Shown here: in pieces, positions 56,308-64,000 of the stretch
How positions within the stretch are numbered: the stretch's first letter is position 1
Layout of the letters: each line of letters begins with the position of its first letter
The notes under the pieces: generated by a model
The model's database searches: none
Told to the model about the DNA's origin: nothing
The model's input: the letters and a program-made list of their open reading frames with translations, nothing else
DNA from: Castellaniella denitrificans
Lineage (GTDB): Bacteria; Pseudomonadota; Gammaproteobacteria; Burkholderiales; Burkholderiaceae_B
DNA length: 64,000 bases
NCBI RefSeq assembly: GCF_042653765.1
Contig: NZ_JBHSEZ010000004.1
Span: 124,001-188,000, forward strand
Direction: 5' to 3'
Position numbers and translations under genes: made by a program

Positions 56308-57614
56308 CACGCCTGTCCTGGGGCTGAAGCCGCGTCCTCAGCATCGCGCAGATCAACCTCGATCCTGCCATCCAGCACATCGTGGGCACGCTGACGGTCC
56401 ACGTCGCCTTCCCAAGCGCCGATGACGACGGTGCCAACGCAATTGCCGATCATGTTGGTGAGCGCGCGCGCCATGCCCATGAACCAGTCCACCGACAACA
56501 CCAGCACTAGCCCGATCGCGGGGATGTCAGGGATCACGCTGAGCGTGGCCGCCAGGATCACGATGGCCGAGCCGGGCACGCCATGGGCCCCCTTGGATGT
56601 CAGGAGAGACACGCCCAGGATCAGCAGCAGGTGAGAGAATTCCAGCGGCGTGTCCGTCGCCTGAGCGATGAAGACGGCGGCCAGCGTCAGGTAGATCGAG
56701 AAGCCGTCCAGGTTGAACGAGTAGCCGGTCGGCACGACCAGACCGACGGTCGAGCCGCGTACCCCCATGAGTTCGAGCTTGCGCATGACTTGCGGCAGGA
56801 CTGCGTCGGAAGAGGCCGTGCCCAGCACCACCAGCAGTTCCTCCCTCAGGTAGCGCAGCAGCTTCAGGATGTTGAAACCCGCCAGGCGCAGGATGATGCC
56901 CAGCACGACCAGCACGAAGATCACGCAGGTCACGTAGAACAGGGCTACCAGCAGCCCTAGCGATCCCAACGTGCCCACACCGTATTTCCCGACCGTGAAG
57001 GCGATCGCCCCCAGCACGCCCAGCGGAGCCAGCTTGACAATGAAACCGATGATCTTGAAGAACACATGCGACAGGCTGTCGACCAAATGGACCACGGGAC
57101 GACCGCGTTCTCCCAGCAGGGCCACCGCGACGCCGAACAGGATGGAGATCAGCAGCACCTGCAGGATGTCGCCCGAGGCGAACGCGTCGACGAGCGTGGT
57201 CGGAATGATACGCATCAGGAAGCCGACCGTATCGGTGGCGCCGCCCACGCGCGACGTGTAGGCCGACAAGGCGCTGGGATCCAGCGTGCCTGGATCGACA
57301 TGCATACCGTGCCCGGGCGTGAACAGGTAGGCCAGTGCAATCCCCAGGGCCAGCGCGAAAGTCGTCACGACTTCGAAATACACCAGGGCCTTGATCCCGA
57401 CGCGGCCCACCTTGCGGATGTCGCTGGTGCCACAGATGCCGTGCACCACGACGCAGAAGACCAGCGGCGCGATGATCATCTTGATCAGCTTGATGAAGCC
57501 GTCGCCCAGCGGTTTGAGCGACGTTGCGAATTCCGGCCACGCCACGCCCACGATGATCCCCAGCACCAGGGCGATCACCACCTGTCCAAACAAAGTCCTG
57601 TGAAAACGCTTCAT
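56307..57614 (-). CDS. dctA: C4-dicarboxylate:cation symporter
   Basis: 435 aa, DAACS family. Signatures: 'FIKLIKMIIAPLVFCVVVHG', 'VLGTASSDAVLPQVMRKLEL', 'GLVVPTGYSFNLDGFSIYLT' and 'LLLILGVSLLTSKGAHGVPG', with 'SVDWFMGMARALTNMIGNCV' for the substrate/Na site. Imports succinate, fumarate or malate across the inner membrane. AAGGAG precedes the ATG. The first gene of a two-gene unit with the GntR regulator. Confidence 0.95.
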   Translation of the reverse strand: MKRFHRTLFGQVVIALVLGIIVGVAWPEFATSLKPLGDGFIKLIKMIIAPLVFCVVVHGICGTSDIRKVGRVGIKALVYFEVVTTFALALGIALAYLFTPGHGMHVDPGTLDPSALSAYTSRVGGATDTVGFLMRIIPTTLVDAFASGDILQVLLISILFGVAVALLGERGRPVVHLVDSLSHVFFKIIGFIVKLAPLGVLGAIAFTVGKYGVGTLGSLGLLVALFYVTCVIFVLVVLGIILRLAGFNILKLLRYLREELLVVLGTASSDAVLPQVMRKLELMGVRGSTVGLVVPTGYSFNLDGFSIYLTLAAVFIAQATDTPLEFSHLLLILGVSLLTSKGAHGVPGSAIVILAATLSVIPDIPAIGLVLVLSVDWFMGMARALTNMIGNCVGTVVIGAWEGDVDRQRAHDVLDGRIEVDLRDAEDAASAPGQA

Positions 57615-57693
57615 TGTCTCGCTCCTTGTCCTCGAGGGTACGCTGCCGATCCGGCAGTCGCCATGTCAGAATAGATTTCTACATATATTTGAT

Positions 57694-57705
57694 CTGACAT
57701 GTCAG
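57694..57705. promoter_or_regulatory. Putative GntR operator before dctA
   Basis: CTGACATGTCAG, a perfect 12-bp palindrome 80-91 bases upstream of the dctA start, in an AT-rich stretch; a CATGTCAG half-site recurs at 57662-57669. Fits the size of FCD-type GntR sites. Confidence 0.5.
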
Positions 57706-57814
57706 TTATAACATCAGATGCCTTGACAGAAAATAAATTTTGAATCGGGAGAAACCCCGAGACATCATCGACGCACGACGCTCAATCTCAGGCGAACGAT
57801 GCTGCTGCAATCGA

Positions 57815-57852
57815 CACCATCCCCGGTCCCCGCGCAACAGGCGGGGATGGTG
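57815..57852 (-). terminator. Strong hairpin after the TonB copper receptor
   Basis: CACCATCCCC (57815-57824) and GGGGATGGTG (57843-57852) form a perfect 10-bp stem just past the receptor stop. No T-tract is seen on the minus strand, so it may stabilise the mRNA end or need Rho. Confidence 0.5.
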
Positions 57853-57862
57853 CCTCTCCCGG

Positions 57863-59896
57863 TCAATCCAGCGCGATCTGCGCCTTCAGCCAGAAGACCC
57901 GGCCCGGCTCGTTGATCCGGGTGTCCACGAAGGACACGCTGCCGGGAATGTCCACGCCCGATTTGGACAGGTGCTCGGCGTAGGTCTTGTTCAGGACGTT
58001 GTCCACGCCGGCGGTCAGCAGCACGGTCTTGTTGGGCCGCCAGCCGGCGTTCAGCGACAGCACGCCGAAGCCGCCGGTGGAACCGAGGTCCTTGCCGGCG
58101 ATGCCGCCCATGCCCTCGTCGTAGCGGTTCTGCGAAGCCACCAGGCGCCAGAGGATGCCCGCGGAATACGGCCCCTGGGCATAATTCAGGCCCAGGCGGG
58201 CTTCCAGCGGCGGCTGCTGCGCCAGGGCCGTGCCGTCCGTGCGGTTCTTGCCGTACACGTAGGACAGGCTGGCCACGCCCTGCCAGGACGGGTGGAATTG
58301 CCAGGAGGCGTCCAGTTCGCCGCCCATGACCGTGGCGTCGACGTTGCGGGTCAGGCTGCGGTTCCAGTCGATGAGGATGTAGTCGTCCACGCGGCTGTAG
58401 AAGGCCGAGGCCGACAGCGAGTAGGGACCGCTGCGCCAGTTGGTGCCAACGTCCAGCTGGTTGAGCTTTTCCGGCTTGGTGGACAGGAAGGCGCTGTTGG
58501 TGCCATCGGAGCCGGCCTTCATCAGTTCCCAGTAATCGGGGAAGCGTTCCGAATGGCCGAGCCCGGCGTACCAGGTGCTGTTGTCGCCATAATCCCGCTC
58601 ATAGCGCAGGAAGCCGCTGGGCAGGGTACGGTCGCTCGTGCGCCCGGCGGTGACCGACTTCGAAGGCATGCGCTTGTCGCGGGCCTCGATCCAGTCGACC
58701 CGCAGGCCGCCGACCACGCGGTCGGCATCGGTGAGGAACCAGGTGCTTTCGCCGAAGACGCCGTGCTGCTCGAAACGCATGTCCTCGGCCCGGGCCGCGT
58801 CGTGATAGGCGTCATAGGCCGCATCGGCCGAGGGCTGCATGCCGCTGCCCCGCGCGCGGTGCACGTCCTGCTTGGCGTCGACCCCGACGACCACTTTCCA
58901 GGATTCGGCCGGCAGCAGGGTCGTGCTGAACCGCCCGCCCACCGTGCGCCGGTCGGGATTGCTGGCCATGTAGGACTTCTGGCCCATTTTGTTCACGCTC
59001 GGCGAACGCAGGGTGTAGTTGTCCATCACGTGGTCCACGTAGTTGTAGTAGACCCGCCCCTCGATTTCATCGACCAGCCCGCCCATGCGCTTGCGCTCGA
59101 ACATCAGCGAGACGTTCTCGCGCTTGAACTTCGAGCCGTCCATGCTGCGGTCGGCGTAGGCCGCGCGGCCGTCGCTGCGCGCGGCGGACAGCTCGATGCG
59201 CGTCTTGTCGTCGGGCGTCAGGCCGATGGCGGCGTGGCTGCTCCAGCGCAGGTACTCGGAATGCACGCGGTTGCCGTCGCCATCCTTGTAGTCGTCGGCC
59301 TGGGCGCGGGTGCCGCCGGCGCGCACGTACGCCTGCGGCCCGCCGACCAGCACGTCGGCCATCTGGTCGTTGCGCCCGAAGCTGCCCAGCGTCAGGCTGC
59401 CGTCGGCTTTCCAGCCGAAGGATTCCATGCGCTTCACGTCGCGCTCGAAGAGCACCACGCCGGCCGACTGGCCCGCGCCATAGCGCACGCTCTGCGGCCC
59501 CTTGAGGACGGTGACGCGGTCGTAGGATTCGGGGTAGACGTAGGCCGTGGGCGGGTCCATGCGCCCGCCGCAGCCGCCGTAGATTTCCTGGCCATCGAGC
59601 AGGATGCCCAGACGCGAGCCGGAAAAGCCGCGCAGTACCGGATCGCCGTCCGTACCGCCCTTGCGGATCACGGAAAACCCGGGAATGCTCTTGAGAAAAT
59701 CCGCGCCATCATGAGCGGGCACGGGCTGGCGCGGCGCTTTCGGGTCGGTCCGTACCACCAGGGGCTCGTCCGCGGCGGGCGCGGTGACGACCACGGGGGA
59801 CAGCGCCCGCACGGGCTGGGACAGCGCGGCCCGCGGCAGGCCGAGCGACATCAAGGCGACCGGGATCCCGGCCACCCACAAGGTTTCCTTCTTCAT
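57863..59896 (-). CDS. TonB-dependent copper receptor (OprC/NosA type)
   Basis: 677 aa, outer-membrane beta barrel. N-terminal signal peptide ('LWVAGIPVALMSLGLPRAAL'), plug domain with 'DFLKSIPGFSVIRKGGTDGD' and the copper-receptor motif 'YGGCGGRMDPPTAYVYPES', then the barrel, ending in the aromatic-rich strand 'GRVFWLKAQIALD'. The family takes up copper and in denitrifiers supports copper enzymes such as N2O reductase. A DUF2946 gene precedes it on the same strand, a common pair. Start at 59896 is set by the signal peptide. Confidence 0.92.
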   Translation of the reverse strand: MKKETLWVAGIPVALMSLGLPRAALSQPVRALSPVVVTAPAADEPLVVRTDPKAPRQPVPAHDGADFLKSIPGFSVIRKGGTDGDPVLRGFSGSRLGILLDGQEIYGGCGGRMDPPTAYVYPESYDRVTVLKGPQSVRYGAGQSAGVVLFERDVKRMESFGWKADGSLTLGSFGRNDQMADVLVGGPQAYVRAGGTRAQADDYKDGDGNRVHSEYLRWSSHAAIGLTPDDKTRIELSAARSDGRAAYADRSMDGSKFKRENVSLMFERKRMGGLVDEIEGRVYYNYVDHVMDNYTLRSPSVNKMGQKSYMASNPDRRTVGGRFSTTLLPAESWKVVVGVDAKQDVHRARGSGMQPSADAAYDAYHDAARAEDMRFEQHGVFGESTWFLTDADRVVGGLRVDWIEARDKRMPSKSVTAGRTSDRTLPSGFLRYERDYGDNSTWYAGLGHSERFPDYWELMKAGSDGTNSAFLSTKPEKLNQLDVGTNWRSGPYSLSASAFYSRVDDYILIDWNRSLTRNVDATVMGGELDASWQFHPSWQGVASLSYVYGKNRTDGTALAQQPPLEARLGLNYAQGPYSAGILWRLVASQNRYDEGMGGIAGKDLGSTGGFGVLSLNAGWRPNKTVLLTAGVDNVLNKTYAEHLSKSGVDIPGSVSFVDTRINEPGRVFWLKAQIALD

Positions 59897-59994
59897 TGAA
59901 GTCTCGTTATGCGAAAAGGCTGAAAGACATCCAGGGCCGCCCGCGGCCGATACAGCAGACCGGAGCGGCCCCGAAAACAAGAAAAATCAGGGTT

Positions 59995-60414
59995 TCAGCA
60001 TGAACGAGGCGGGGGACAGCGCGCGGGCGGCCATTCCCAGGACCCGGCGATCCGGGCTGCACAGGGAGTTTCGTCGAACCCTGCCGCGGGCTGGGCCCAG
60101 GGCGAGGCCGGCACTGCGGTGCCGGCGATGGCGGCCGTCGGAGGAGCGGGATAAGTGGCGCACAGCGGGCAATGCCCGGTCCGGAGCATGCGCGGCGTTC
60201 CGGAGCCGTCCGGATCGTCCGATCCGGACGACAGATCCATGACCACCATGCCGGCCGGCGTGCAGGCCACGATCTGCACGCCCCGCAAGGGATCGGACGA
60301 CGGAATGCCGGCGAACACCGGCCCGATCACCTGGAGCCAGAGCCCCAGGACCAGAAGCCAGTGGATGACGAGGCATCCGCGTGTGCGCTTGTCCGCATGT
60401 CGCATGTGCAACAT
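59995..60414 (-). CDS. DUF2946 protein (copper-associated small exported protein)
   Basis: 139 aa. One hydrophobic N-terminal segment ('CLVIHWLLVLGLWLQVIGPV') and a Cys motif 'TGHCPLCATYPAP', typical of DUF2946, whose members lie beside TonB copper receptors and are often copper- or CopR-controlled. Role unknown; metal binding by the Cys and nearby His is possible. Start may be 60414 or 60405. An overlapping frame of similar length (59987-60376) lacks these features. The receptor gene follows after 98 bases. Confidence 0.72.
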   Translation of the reverse strand: MLHMRHADKRTRGCLVIHWLLVLGLWLQVIGPVFAGIPSSDPLRGVQIVACTPAGMVVMDLSSGSDDPDGSGTPRMLRTGHCPLCATYPAPPTAAIAGTAVPASPWAQPAAGFDETPCAARIAGSWEWPPARCPPPRSC

Positions 60415-60650
60415 TCTATGCGGCCTCTTTCGCGCCCAGGTTGACGGCGGTCAAGCCGCGCGGCGACCGCGCCCGCCGGCGGGCGCGGCGCGGACGGCCG
60501 CCCGCGTCCGGCGCAGATTCATATTTCCAGAAGCGATATGCAGATAGGCCGAAAACCTTTGCGACTTCAAGGGCGCCTCATTAGAATGAAAACCTATAAA
60601 ACGCGGTGTTCATATAACCCTTTGAATTAATTGATCCCCACCCGCCCATC

Positions 60651-61451
60651 ATGAAGAAAAATCTCTCCGCCCTGCTGTTCGCTTCCCTGCTCCCCCTGCT
60701 GGCCGCCGCACCGGCCGCCCAGGCGGCCACCGACGACCTCGCGGCCATCCAGAAGGCCGGCGTCCTGCGCATCGGCACCGAGGGCACCTACGCGCCGTTC
60801 TCCTACCATGACGCCAAGGACAACCGCCTGGTCGGCTTCGACGTGGACATCGGCCGCGCCATCGCCAAGCAGCTGGGCGTCAAGGCGGAATTCGTGGAAG
60901 GCAAATGGGACGGCCTGATCGCCGGGCTGGACGTCAACCGCTACGACGTGGTCATCAACCAGGTCGGCATCAGCCCCGAGCGGCAGGCCAAGTTCGACTT
61001 CTCCAAGCCCTACATCGCCTCGGCCGCGGCGCTGATCGTGCGCGAGGACAACGACACGATCCACACCTTCGCCGACCTGAAGGGCAAGCGCTCGGCCAAC
61101 ACCATCACCAGCAACTTCGGCAAGCTCGCGCAGCGCAGCGGCGCGGAAGTGGTGCCGGTACAGGGCTTCAACGACGCCATCGCCCTGCTGACCTCGGGCC
61201 GCGTGGACGCGACCGTCAACGACCAGCTGTCGTTCCTGGACTTCAAGCACCAGCGGCCCAAGGCCAAGGTCAAGGTCGTCGCCACCGACGACAGCGCCGA
61301 GTTCGGCCAGTCCGGCGTGCTGATGCGCAAGAACCAGCCGGCCCTGAAGGCCGCCATCGACAAGGCGCTGGACGCGCTGCGCGACGACGGCACCTACAAG
61401 CAGATATCCGAACGCTATTTCGGCGAGGACCTGTCCGCCAAGGTCAAGTAA
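60651..61451 (+). CDS. Periplasmic cystine/amino-acid-binding protein of an ABC importer
   Basis: 266 aa. Signal peptide ('NLSALLFASLLPLLAAAPAA') and the family 3 solute-binding domain: 'LRIGTEGTYAPFSYHDAKDN', 'VGFDVDIGRAIAKQLGVKAE', 'WDGLIAGLDVNRYDVVINQV' and 'SERYFGEDLSAKVK'. Closest in pattern to the FliY/TcyJ cystine-binding group. Followed by permease and ATPase genes. The 236-base gap before it is comparatively AT-rich close to the gene and probably holds the promoter (not resolved). Confidence 0.9.
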   Translation: MKKNLSALLFASLLPLLAAAPAAQAATDDLAAIQKAGVLRIGTEGTYAPFSYHDAKDNRLVGFDVDIGRAIAKQLGVKAEFVEGKWDGLIAGLDVNRYDVVINQVGISPERQAKFDFSKPYIASAAALIVREDNDTIHTFADLKGKRSANTITSNFGKLAQRSGAEVVPVQGFNDAIALLTSGRVDATVNDQLSFLDFKHQRPKAKVKVVATDDSAEFGQSGVLMRKNQPALKAAIDKALDALRDDGTYKQISERYFGEDLSAKVK

Positions 61452-61487
61452 GCCCGCCCCGCGACACGATCCCAAGGAGACCCGACC

Positions 61488-62164
61488 GTGCCGGACTGGC
61501 TGCGCCTGATGACGGACTCCCTCTGGCCGCTGCTGGTCGGGGGAGTCAAATTTACCGTGCCGCTGGCGCTCCTGTCCTTCGCGATCGGACTGCTGCTGGC
61601 GTTCCTGACCGCGATCGCGCGGCTGTTCGGGCCGCCGCCGCTGGTGGCGCTGGTCCGGTTCTACGTCTGGCTGATACGCGGCACGCCGCTGCTGGTGCAA
61701 CTGTTCGTGATCTTCTACGGCCTGCCCAGCGTCGGCTTCGTGCTGGACCCGCTGCCGGCCGCCCTGATTGGCTTTTCGCTGAACGTGGGCGCCTACAACG
61801 CCGAGGTCATCCGCAGCGCCATCGAGGCCATCCCCAAGGGCCAATGGGACGCCGCCTATTCGCTGAGCATGACGCGCGCGCAGGCGCTGCGGCGCACGGT
61901 GCTGCCCCAGGCGGCGCGCGTGGCCGTGCCGCCGCTCGCCAATTCCTTCATCGCCCTGGTAAAGGACACCTCCCTGGCCGCCGTGATCACCGTGCCCGAA
62001 ATCTTCCAGGCGGCCCAGCGCATCGCCTCCGTGACCTATGAGCCGCTGATCCTGTACGTGGAGGCGGCCCTGATCTACCTGGTGCTCTGCTCCTTCCTGT
62101 CGGCCGCGCAGACCCGCCTGGAACGCCATTTCGGCCAGCACGCCGTCTTCACCGAGAGGCAGCG

Positions 62165-62168
<4 letters not shown>
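61488..62168 (+). CDS. Amino acid (cystine-type) ABC transporter permease
   Basis: 226 aa, HisMQ-type permease with about five membrane segments. The ATPase-contact loop is 'SAIEAIPKGQWDAAYSLSMT' with 'RRTVLPQAARVAVPPLANSF'; 'RFYVWLIRGTPLLVQLFVIF' is the family N-terminal mark. GTG start at 61488 supported by AAGGAGA. The stop overlaps the ATPase start by four bases. It likely works as a homodimer, since only one permease gene is present. Confidence 0.93.
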
Positions 62169-62920
<752 letters not shown>

Positions 62921-62938
62921 GACGGCCGCGGCGGTTCA

Positions 62939-63910
62939 TCAAGGATTGGGACATCCCTCCACCTCGCGGCCTGCGGGCCGCCCGGATTCGTCAGGCGTGG
63001 AATAGCCCGCAGGGGCAGTTCCACGTCCTGTCTCATCCAGCGCCGGCGCCGTTGCCGTGTATTTCGCCCCCGCCACGCAGGCCACGACGAAGGCGGTGAC
63101 CGCCAGCATGACCGGCGTGACGGGTTCGCCCAGCAGCCAGGCGGCCAGCATCAGGCCCATGAAGGGCTGCAGCAGCTGCAGCTGGCCGACGGCGGCGATG
63201 CCGCCCTGGGCCAGTCCCCGGTACCAGAAGATGAAACCCACCAGCATGCTGAAGACCGCCACGTAGGCCAGGCCGCCCCAGGCGGACGCGGCCACGCCGG
63301 TCCACACGGCCGGACGCAGGACCACGGCCAGGGGCAGGCTGACCGGCAGCGACAGCGCCAGCACCCAGCAGATGACCTGCCAGCCGCCCAGCCGGCGCGA
63401 CAGGCGGCCGCCTTCGGCGTAGCCATAGCCGCAGGTGACGATGGCGATCATCATCAGGGCGTCGGCGCCCAGCGAACCGGAGCCGTCCCGGCTGAGCGCG
63501 AACCCGGCCACCGAGGCCGCGCCCAGGACGGCGAACATCCAGAAGGCCCGGGAAGGCCGCTCGCCGCCCAGCCAGGTGCCGAAGATCGCCGTCGCCAGCG
63601 GCAGCAGGCCGATGAAGACCAGGGAATGCGCCGAAGTGATGGTGCGCAGGGCCAGGGCGGAAAACAGGGGAAAGCCGAACACCACCCCGAAAGCCACCAG
63701 CAGCAGGGTGCGCAGGTCGGCCCGCCCGGGCCGGGGGCTGCGTGTGAGGGCCAGCGCGGCCAGGGCCAGCAGGCCGGCCAGGGCGGCCCGCGCCGCCGTG
63801 ACGAACAGGGGGTCGAGCCCCAGGACGGCCAGCCGGGTCGCCGGCAGCGAACCGCTGAAGATCGCGACGCCGATCATGCCGTTGATCCAGCCGCGCGTGG
63901 TGGTGTTCAT
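62939..63910 (-). CDS. EamA/DMT-family transporter with repeat-encoded C-terminus
   Basis: 323 aa. Ten hydrophobic segments in two EamA halves ('GVAIFSGSLPATRLAVLGLD', 'LVFIGLLPLATAIFGTWLGG', 'GGIAAVGQLQLLQPFMGLML'). The membrane part ends about residue 285; the last about 33 residues (LDETGRGTAPAGYSTPDESG and on) are polar and are encoded by dispersed repeat copy C, so they are probably a late addition. Substrate unknown. Three CAGT repeats upstream (63984-63997) may be a regulator site. Confidence 0.85.
   Translation of the reverse strand: MNTTTRGWINGMIGVAIFSGSLPATRLAVLGLDPLFVTAARAALAGLLALAALALTRSPRPGRADLRTLLLVAFGVVFGFPLFSALALRTITSAHSLVFIGLLPLATAIFGTWLGGERPSRAFWMFAVLGAASVAGFALSRDGSGSLGADALMMIAIVTCGYGYAEGGRLSRRLGGWQVICWVLALSLPVSLPLAVVLRPAVWTGVAASAWGGLAYVAVFSMLVGFIFWYRGLAQGGIAAVGQLQLLQPFMGLMLAAWLLGEPVTPVMLAVTAFVVACVAGAKYTATAPALDETGRGTAPAGYSTPDESGRPAGREVEGCPNP
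62959..63039. repeat. Dispersed hairpin repeat, copy C (full 81-bp element)
   Basis: Same length and order as copy B. First stem GCGGCCTG/CGGGCCGC; the second stem pairs CGTGGAAT-A-GCCC with GGGC-A-GTTCCACG around GCAG (62996-63025). Most stem bases differ from copy B but pairing is kept. It overlaps the 3' coding end of the EamA gene. Confidence 0.75.
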
Positions 63911-63983
63911 CCGTGCTTCCTTTTTCCGTACGGGGGTAGGCGAGGACTCCAGCTTGCCTTGCCCTCCGGACGGAATCCAGATA

Positions 63984-63997
63984 CAGTGCAGTACAGT
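63984..63997. promoter_or_regulatory. Three CAGT repeats at 5-base spacing
   Basis: CAGT at 63984, 63989 and 63994, about 75 bases before the EamA gene start. Short direct repeats of this kind are seen at MocR/GntR-controlled promoters with a divergent regulator, which would lie beyond the window. Tentative. Confidence 0.3.
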
Positions 63998-64000
63998 ATC

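Noticed and set aside
59987..60376. Alternative minus frame overlapping the DUF2946 gene
   Set aside because: Lacks a membrane segment and the Cys motif; rich in Arg/Gly/His as expected for a shadow frame.

Overview
The window holds the right-hand part of a myovirus-type prophage (bases 1 to about 21,100) joined to a GC-rich chromosome segment (about 21,140 to 64,000). The chromosome looks betaproteobacterial, most likely Alcaligenaceae (Bordetella/Achromobacter/Castellaniella-like). Supporting points are a tRNA-Ala(GGC)-Glu-Asp cluster, a locus resembling the Bordetella lipid A glucosamine (lgm) genes, narK-narGHJI with a linked PpiC gene, and an NsrR-NnrS-globin cluster. Genus is inferred, not proven.

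Prophage (1-21,104, all on +): a lambda-like head end (ClpP-type protease, gpE-family capsid), then a lysis set (coiled-coil membrane protein, GH108 endolysin, holin-like protein), then neck/tail-completion genes. A complete P2-like contractile tail module follows: gpV spike, sheath, tube, tail chaperone with a T8 slippery site and a -1 extension, tape measure, U, X, D, W, J, I, and tail-collar fibre. The module ends in a diversity-generating retroelement (DGR). Its parts are an 860-aa fibre whose last 38 codons are the variable repeat (VR, 18113-18225), two small genes, an Avd accessory protein, a 113-bp template repeat (TR, 19727-19839), a strongly structured spacer, and a DGR reverse transcriptase (19992-21104). 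VR and TR differ at 11 positions. Eight are template adenines; the other three are T/C differences confined to the first 12 bases. This is the classic mark of adenine mutagenesis, so the phage probably diversifies its receptor-binding tip. The RT stop codon touches the terminator of the converging host tRNA operon, so the prophage edge lies there.

Host region: three tRNAs (-), bioB, an EamA exporter and an MFS transporter. Molybdenum cofactor genes follow in two convergent groups (moaC-moaD-moaE-moaB-moeA on +; mobA and moaA on -), with a universal stress protein and a DUF442 protein. Next is an lgm-like lipid A/glycan modification locus (ChbG deacetylase, GtrA flippase, ArnT-like and ArnC-like transferases). 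An NO-stress cluster (globin, NnrS, NsrR) starts from a promoter whose -10 lies inside an NsrR-type operator. Nitrate respiration genes (ppiC, narI, narJ, narH, narG, narK on -) have an FNR/ANR box at the class II position before narK; their molybdenum cofactor would come from the genes 8-20 kb away. After narK come serA, a 7TMR-DISM diguanylate cyclase, a flavin reductase, ovoA (ovothiol), a MASE3-like/PAS/GGDEF/EAL protein, a GntR regulator with dctA, a TonB copper receptor with a DUF2946 protein, a cystine-type ABC transporter and a second EamA exporter.

A three-copy intergenic repeat family (46263, 52626, 62959) keeps its hairpins by compensatory base changes, and one copy encodes the C-terminus of the last transporter. 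No CRISPR array, rRNA or insertion sequence was seen. The antisense strands of the GC-rich genes carry very long spurious ORFs, which are left out.
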